NCBI RefSeq assembly: GCF_026343125.1 | Contig: NZ_JAPEMB010000001.1 | Location: 1,054,001 to 1,118,000 of the forward strand | Reading direction: 5' to 3' | From: Streptomyces sp. NBC_00094 | GTDB taxonomy: Bacteria > Actinomycetota > Actinomycetes > Streptomycetales > Streptomycetaceae | DNA length: 64,000 nt | Shown: positions 59,195 to 64,000 of the stretch, piece after piece | How positions within the stretch are numbered: the stretch's first letter is position 1 | How the letters are laid out: the number at the start of each line of letters is the position of its first letter | The notes under the pieces: generated by a model | The model's database searches: none | What the model saw: the letters and a program-made list of their open reading frames with translations, nothing else | What the model was told of the DNA's origin: nothing | Made by a program: the position numbers and the translations under genes

Positions 59195-61879
59195 GTGACG
59201 CGAGGGACGGAGAAGGCCGTGGGGACGACGAAGGTCGAGGGGGAAGGGCAGTCCGTGGGGATCGAGAAGCTGATCGAGGCGGTGCGCGGCGGGCGCGCCG
59301 ACGACGTGCCCGCGCTGCTGGAGGGACTGGGAGCGGCGGAGCGGAGCACGGCCGTCGCGAAGCTGAAGTCGCTGCGCACCGAGGTGCGGGGCTGGGAGAC
59401 GAAGCGCCCGCGTGAGGCGGCCGACGCACAGCGCGCGCTGTACGTCGCGGGGGCCGGCTGCCACGCGGGGGCCTCGGCGGCGGCGACCTGGCTCGGCGGT
59501 CGTGACCTGGTGCCCTGGCGCTCGGAGGGCTGCGGCCCGGCGCTCCGGGCGGTGTCCGACCGGTCTCCGGAGTGGCTGGCCGACGTGGCGGGCCGGCTCG
59601 CCGCGCGGCCGGCCGTGGCGGAGCACAGTTACGAGCTGATCCGCGGGATGGTGGAGCGGTCCGGTTGCGCGGTGCCGGCGACCGACGGCTACGTCCTGGG
59701 CTGGGCGTGGCAGTTCCGCGCCGGCAGTCGCTGGCGGCTGTCGTTCGAGGGCCCCGAGCTCCTGGAGCGGCTGCGGGAGGACCCGCAGACGCCGGTCCTG
59801 GTGCTCCACGCCCTGTCGATGGCGGAGAGCCCCGACCAGTTGACCTGGACGGTCACCGAGGCCCCCCATGCGCACTGGCCCACGGCGGTCGCGACGCTCG
59901 TCGGGGAGGGCCTGCTGGACCGGGCGGAGGTGCTGGGCGCCGCCGTCTCCCGGCTGTTGCGGGGCGGTCGCCCCCGCGACCTGCGGTTCCCGATGGAGGT
60001 GCTGCGACTGGTCGAGCCGACCGCGGAGGAGTTCCGGGAGCGGATCCCCGACCTGGTCGGGATGACGGCGGACACGCCGTCGCCGATCGCGGGGTACGCG
60101 CAGGAGGTGCTGGCGGGGCTGGCTGCGGACGGGGCGCTGCCGACCGCGATGCTGTCCGAGATGACGAGTGCGGTGCTCTTCCGGACCGAGAAGAAACTGG
60201 TGCGGGCCCAGTTGACGCTGGTCGGCAAGGCGCTGGCGCGGGACCCCGGCGCGGCGGCCGAGCTGCTGCCCGCGGTGGCGGAGGTCTTCGGGAACGAGGA
60301 CACCGAGCTCCAAGGGCGGGCGCTGAAGCTGGTGGGCCGTCATCTGGCCGCCGTGGACGCCTCTGTACGGCGGGAGCTGGCCGGTCAGGCCGGTCTGCTG
60401 AGCCCGCAGCACCACCAGGCCGCCGCGGAGCTGTTCGGGGACGCCCTGGAGACGGGGCCGGGGGCTCCGTACGAGGAGATCCTGCCGCCCGTGCCCGAGC
60501 CGCAGCGGGTCGAGCCCCCGGCGGCCACGGTCGAGGAGCTCGTCGAGGACATGCTCACGAAGGGGGTCTCCGACGACCCGGTGCGCTTCGAGCGGGCCCT
60601 CGACGGACTGGTGCGGCACGCGCACAGGGACCGGGCCGAGGTGACACGGGCGGTGCGGGAGGCGTTCACCACCAAGAGCTGGCAGGAGCCGTACCACTTC
60701 ACGTACGACTTCCGCGGGCTCCACGCGGTGCTCGCGGGATTGCTCGGGCTCCTGGAGCCGTCGTGGATCGAGGACCGGCGGGCGCGGGAACCGGAGAGCA
60801 CGGCCTGCTTCCACGAGGTGCTGACGGGCATCGTGCACGCGCGACTGTGGGAGGCCGCCGCTCTGATCGGCACGGACGCGCTGCCCTTCCTGCTCGCCTC
60901 GCCGACCGTGAGCACCGGCGGCATCGATCCTCAGGTGCTCGTCGGGCGACTGCGCGCCTACCGGGACGCGGGCGTCGAACCCGCCCCCGCCGATCTGGCC
61001 CAGGCGCTGCTGCGGGTCCTGCGGACCGGCCCCGACGTCGAGCGGGCGGAAGAGGAGGCGTCGGCTCTCGGCACCGTCGCCGGTCGGCGACTCGCCGCGT
61101 GGCTGCGGACGGACGAGCCGCCGGCGGCGACCGTGCGGTTCCTCGCGCGGGAGGAGGACCGGACGCTGGAGAGGTGGTACGTCCACCAGCGGGTGGTGGT
61201 CGAACTCGCCGACCGGGCCGTGGTGCGGGAGGAGTTCCCGCCCGCTTTCCGGTGGCTGGGCGGCACGCTGGAGACGGCGCCCCGTCGCTGCTACCACTGG
61301 ATCTCCGCCGAGGGGCACTGGACCTCGATCCTGCCGTCCGACCGCGAGGTGCTCGCGGCCCTTATCGTGCCGTCGCTGGCGCGGGCGGGCGGCTCGCAGG
61401 ACACGACGGGACCGCTGACGGGGCTCGCCGAGGCGGAGGGCCGGGTCGGCCGGGCCATCGCCCTCGCCCTCGCCCTCGGCATGGGCTACGGGGACGCCGA
61501 CGACCGGCTGCGGGCCGTGGACGCGCTGCTCGTGCTCGCGTCCCGGGGTGATCTGGACGCGCGCCAGGTGGGCGAGGAGCTGGGGTGGCTAGTCACCGAG
61601 GGGGTGGTCAAGCCGAACCGGCTGGCGGACGCGGTCCGGACGGCGGCGGCCACGGGGGCGTACGCGACGGTCTGGGCGGTGCTCGGGGCGGCGCTGCCCG
61701 GACTGCTGAGTGCCGCGCCGCCGGTGCGCGGGCTCGGCGAGGTGCTCGCGGTGGCGGCCGACTGCGTGGAGCGGTGCGGGGCGCGGGGTGAGCTCCCCGG
61801 GCTCGCCGGCGTGGCCTCGGCGAAGGGCTCCTCACAGCTGGTCGTCCAGGCGAAGCGGCTGCTGGCGGCACTCGGCTAG
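59195..61879 (+). CDS. DUF6493-family large helical protein, partner of the SWIM protein
   Basis: 894 residues from a GTG at 59195; a second GTG after 20 codons is possible. Alternating amphipathic helices throughout (for example IEKLIEAVRGGRADDVPAL, LRFPMEVLRLVEPTAEEF, AVRTAAATGAYATVWAVL) suggest HEAT/ARM-like repeats, a scaffold or binding role. The DUF6493 family has no known function. No catalytic motif is visible. It is probably co-transcribed with the SWIM gene. A dispersed repeat copy follows the stop. Confidence 0.85.
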   Translation: MTRGTEKAVGTTKVEGEGQSVGIEKLIEAVRGGRADDVPALLEGLGAAERSTAVAKLKSLRTEVRGWETKRPREAADAQRALYVAGAGCHAGASAAATWLGGRDLVPWRSEGCGPALRAVSDRSPEWLADVAGRLAARPAVAEHSYELIRGMVERSGCAVPATDGYVLGWAWQFRAGSRWRLSFEGPELLERLREDPQTPVLVLHALSMAESPDQLTWTVTEAPHAHWPTAVATLVGEGLLDRAEVLGAAVSRLLRGGRPRDLRFPMEVLRLVEPTAEEFRERIPDLVGMTADTPSPIAGYAQEVLAGLAADGALPTAMLSEMTSAVLFRTEKKLVRAQLTLVGKALARDPGAAAELLPAVAEVFGNEDTELQGRALKLVGRHLAAVDASVRRELAGQAGLLSPQHHQAAAELFGDALETGPGAPYEEILPPVPEPQRVEPPAATVEELVEDMLTKGVSDDPVRFERALDGLVRHAHRDRAEVTRAVREAFTTKSWQEPYHFTYDFRGLHAVLAGLLGLLEPSWIEDRRAREPESTACFHEVLTGIVHARLWEAAALIGTDALPFLLASPTVSTGGIDPQVLVGRLRAYRDAGVEPAPADLAQALLRVLRTGPDVERAEEEASALGTVAGRRLAAWLRTDEPPAATVRFLAREEDRTLERWYVHQRVVVELADRAVVREEFPPAFRWLGGTLETAPRRCYHWISAEGHWTSILPSDREVLAALIVPSLARAGGSQDTTGPLTGLAEAEGRVGRAIALALALGMGYGDADDRLRAVDALLVLASRGDLDARQVGEELGWLVTEGVVKPNRLADAVRTAAATGAYATVWAVLGAALPGLLSAAPPVRGLGEVLAVAADCVERCGARGELPGLAGVASAKGSSQLVVQAKRLLAALG

Positions 61880-61880
61880 G

Positions 61881-61903
61881 CCATGATCCGCCGGACAGGC
61901 CCT
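61881..61903. repeat. Copy of the dispersed intergenic repeat
   Basis: 23 bases identical to the reverse complement of the 5' arm and loop of the hairpin at 6392-6431, right after the DUF6493 stop. The 3' arm is not conserved here, so it is not a strong hairpin. Confidence 0.75.
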
Positions 61904-61952
61904 AGGGGGCTGGGCGAGCGCCGATCAGAGGTCCGGTCCGGGGACCGATCAG

Positions 61953-62055
61953 ACTGTGACCCAAACGGTCTGAATCGGTCTCTAGGGGACCAGATCGGCG
62001 CTTAACCCGTCAGTCACAAAACGTTCGTGATCACGCAACACCGCTGGGTCACAGT
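61953..62055. promoter_or_regulatory. 11-bp inverted repeat spanning the GNAT promoter region
   Basis: ACTGTGACCCA (61953-61963) and TGGGTCACAGT (62045-62055) are exact reverse complements 81 bp apart; the right arm ends 6 bp before the ATG. CCGATCAGA also occurs twice just to the left (61921 and 61945). This arrangement suits a looping repressor or a long-range hairpin in the leader. Confidence 0.6.
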
Positions 62056-62061
62056 GAAGCC

Positions 62062-63507
62062 ATGACCGATGTGACGTCTTCGAAGAGCACCCGCCGCCCC
62101 CACCACTGGCGGCACGACCTGATCGAGCTCGCCGCCCTGTTCACCGCCGTGGTGGTGGCCGACACGATCGCCAAGACCATCGTCAAGGGCCCCGACGGCC
62201 AGTACCTCCTGGTGTTCTCGGCGATCGCGCTGGTCGCCACCGCCGCCTTCCACACCTGGTGGGCGCGGAGGCACAGTCATGCCAGCCATGCGCCCCCCTC
62301 GGACGTGACGGGGGGTGACACCGGCGGGCGCTCCACCACGGCTCCGTCGTCCGGCGCGGGGAGCGGACCGGACGAGACCGAGCGCCCGGCCGTCGAGACC
62401 GTGCTCTGGCGGATGCGGACCACCGTCCGGGACACCCCGGGCAGCCTGGCCGCCCTCTGCACGGTCCTCGCCCGCCTGGGCGTGGACATCCTGACCCTCC
62501 AGACCCACCCGCTCGCCCGGGGCACGGTCGACGAGTTCCTGCTGCGCGCCCCCGCCGACCTCTCCGCCCAGGCCCTCGCCCGCGAGATCGCGGCGGCCGG
62601 CGGCCGCGACACCTGGACCGAGCGGGCCGACGCCCACGACCTGGTCGACACGCCGACCCGGGTCCTCGGCCTGGCCACCCGTACCGCGCTCGACGCCGCC
62701 GAACTCCCGCTCGCGCTGCGCCAGCTCCTCGGCCGCTGCACCCTCCACTCCGTGCCCGCCCTCTCGCTCACCGGTCGTCCCACCGGTGAACAGGCCCCGG
62801 TCGAAGGGGTCCTGGAGGAGACGGTGATGCGGCTGCGCGACCCCCACGGCGGCACGCTCATCGTCGAGCGGCCCTATCTCCCCTTCACCCCGACCGAGTT
62901 CGCCCGCGCCCGCGCACTGGTGGAGCTCGACGCCCGGCTCGGGCCGCGCGTCCCGCACAGCCAGGACGTGCTGACCCTGCCGGAGGGCAACGAGATCACC
63001 GTCCGCCGCGCCGACCAGCGCGACCTGACCGCCGCACGGGCCATGCACGACCGCTGCTCGGCCCGCACCCTGGGCCTGCGGTACCACGGCCCGGTCGGCG
63101 ACGCCGACCGCTACCTCGGCCATCTGCTCAGCCCGCGCTTCGGACGGACGCTCGCCGTGCAGACGACCTCCGGCCGGCTCGTCGCCCTCGGCCACCTACT
63201 GTGGGACGGCGACGAGACCGAGGTCGCCCTGATGGTCGAGGACGACTGGCAGCGGCGCGGCATCGGATCCGAGCTCCTCGGCCGGCTGGTGGCGATGGCC
63301 GAGGAGGCCGGCTGCGAGAGCGTGTACGCCGTGACCCAGTCGTCCAACACCGGGATGGTGGCCGCCATGCGGGCGCTGAACCTCCCCCTCGACTACCAGA
63401 TCGAGGAGGGCACCCTCGTCATCACGGCGCGACTGGCCGCAGCACCGCGCCGGAGCCCTCGCCCGCAGTCGCTGCCGCATGGAGAGGTCCGGCCGGCGGA
63501 GCGCTGA
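62062..63507 (+). CDS. Membrane-anchored ACT-domain GNAT acetyltransferase
   Basis: 481 residues. Two membrane helices (about 20-41 and 48-68), a Ser/Thr/Gly-rich linker, an ACT-like domain (about 108-180, TVRDTPGSLAALCTVLARLG and VDILTLQTHP), a middle domain, and a C-terminal GNAT (about 315-460) with the acetyl-CoA motif DDWQRRGIGSELLGRLV and a start ITVRRADQRDLTAARAM. ACT domains usually bind amino acids, so allosteric control of acetylation is inferred. The last 86 nt overlap the convergent PLP gene. Confidence 0.9.
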   Translation: MTDVTSSKSTRRPHHWRHDLIELAALFTAVVVADTIAKTIVKGPDGQYLLVFSAIALVATAAFHTWWARRHSHASHAPPSDVTGGDTGGRSTTAPSSGAGSGPDETERPAVETVLWRMRTTVRDTPGSLAALCTVLARLGVDILTLQTHPLARGTVDEFLLRAPADLSAQALAREIAAAGGRDTWTERADAHDLVDTPTRVLGLATRTALDAAELPLALRQLLGRCTLHSVPALSLTGRPTGEQAPVEGVLEETVMRLRDPHGGTLIVERPYLPFTPTEFARARALVELDARLGPRVPHSQDVLTLPEGNEITVRRADQRDLTAARAMHDRCSARTLGLRYHGPVGDADRYLGHLLSPRFGRTLAVQTTSGRLVALGHLLWDGDETEVALMVEDDWQRRGIGSELLGRLVAMAEEAGCESVYAVTQSSNTGMVAAMRALNLPLDYQIEEGTLVITARLAAAPRRSPRPQSLPHGEVRPAER

Positions 63508-64000
63508 GCGCCTGCGTGAGGTCCCGCCACAGGTCCTCGACGTCCTCCAGACCGACCGACATGCGCAGCAGCCGGTCGCTCACGCCCGACGAGCGACGGT
63601 CTCCCTCGGCCACGATCCGGTGGCTGATGGAGGCCGGGTGCTGGATGAGGGTGTCGACGCTGCCGAGGCTGACCGCCGGGGTGATCAGCCGGACTCCGGC
63701 GATCACGTCGTGCGGGTCCCCGTACACCTCGAAGGCGATCATCGCGCCGCCGATCCGCGGGTAGTGGACGCGGGCGATCCGGGGGTCGGTGGCGAGCCGC
63801 CGGACGAGCTCCGCGGCCGTGCCGGACGCCGCCCGCACCCGTACCGGCAGGGTGGAGAGGCCGCGCAGCAGCAGATAGCCGGCGAGCGGGTGCAGCACCC
63901 CGCCGGTGGCGAAGCGGACCTGGCGGAGGGTACGCGCGAACGCCTCGTCGCAGGCCACGATCCCGCCCATGACGTCGCCGTGTCCGCCGAGGTACTTCGT
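63422..64000 (-). CDS. Trans-sulfuration PLP enzyme (cystathionine synthase/lyase family), 5' end cut by window edge
   Basis: The frame enters from the right edge as TKYLGGHGDVMGGIVACDE, whose first Lys is the PLP Schiff-base Lys of the Cys/Met-metabolism family. The C-terminal domain continues GGVLHPLAGYLLLRGLSTLP and PAVSLGSVDTLIQHPASISH. It ends with an Ala/Gly-rich tail. Family members act in cystathionine synthesis or cleavage, methionine gamma-elimination or homocysteine synthesis; the present part does not separate them. The 3' end overlaps the GNAT gene by 86 nt. Confidence 0.88.
   Translation of the reverse strand, partial: TKYLGGHGDVMGGIVACDEAFARTLRQVRFATGGVLHPLAGYLLLRGLSTLPVRVRAASGTAAELVRRLATDPRIARVHYPRIGGAMIAFEVYGDPHDVIAGVRLITPAVSLGSVDTLIQHPASISHRIVAEGDRRSSGVSDRLLRMSVGLEDVEDLWRDLTQALSAPPAGPLHAAATAGEGSGAVLRPVAP

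Overview
The window is a stretch of high-GC actinobacterial chromosome, almost certainly Streptomyces. The signs are very GC-rich third codon positions, GTG starts, many ATGA/GTGA-coupled genes, TAnnnT -10 boxes immediately before start codons (leaderless mRNAs), and genus-typical genes: MurT/GatD, a mycothiol-type DinB protein, ECF41, a c-di-AMP riboswitch on an NlpC/P60 gene, an HATPase_c anti-sigma-like protein, SWIM/DUF6493 and DUF3516. From memory, not checked, the order pfkA - urease - bio - purB resembles the SCO12xx region of S. coelicolor. I see no insertion sequence, prophage, CRISPR array, rRNA or tRNA, so this looks like core or near-core chromosome.

Layout. 1-7.2 kb: an edge-truncated secreted PNGase A-like protein; a heterodimeric ABC exporter with one dead ATP site; a divergent SDR/TetR pair around a 39-bp operator; a DUF457-type membrane protein. 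7.4-16.3 kb: a DUF3516 DExH helicase coupled to acyl-CoA thioesterase II; a GNAT; a small zinc protein; glutathione peroxidase; a P450; a VOC protein; an acyl-CoA dehydrogenase with a divergent TetR. 16.3-26.3 kb: peptide deformylase; the murT-gatD pair that amidates lipid II; a group III ATP-dependent phosphofructokinase; CtaG; a DUF3048 lipoprotein; PlsC; an epimerase; a secreted Tap-type peptidase.

26.5-38.6 kb is metabolic: urease ureA-B-C-F-G-D on the minus strand without ureE, then a long non-coding stretch ending in a c-di-AMP riboswitch and an NlpC/P60 hydrolase, an HATPase_c protein, and the biotin locus (bioF divergent from bioB-bioA-bioD; BioB has an unusual Cys/His tail). 38.2-48.0 kb: VOC, methyltransferase, GNAT, two coupled CNNM/CBS membrane proteins preceded by two candidate upstream ORFs, a DinB-like protein, a GDSL hydrolase, leaderless purB, a Mug-type glycosylase and a ROK regulator.

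48-64 kb carries regulators and surface or nucleotide enzymes: a HutC/DasR-type GntR protein with a candidate operator, an ECF41 sigma factor with a tandem-repeat N-terminus, an alpha/beta hydrolase whose 3' end is overlapped antisense by an EamA transporter, a saccharopine dehydrogenase-like enzyme, a PucR-type regulator, a MocR regulator, a Tat-exported PhoD phosphatase with a PHO-box-like repeat, a SWIM-finger/DUF6493 pair, a membrane-ACT-GNAT fusion, and an edge-truncated Cys/Met-metabolism PLP enzyme.

The observations I rate highest are the upstream ORFs before the CNNM genes, the BioB tail, the SWIM/DUF6493 pair, the TM-ACT-GNAT fusion with its 11-bp inverted repeat, and a dispersed intergenic repeat present three times.
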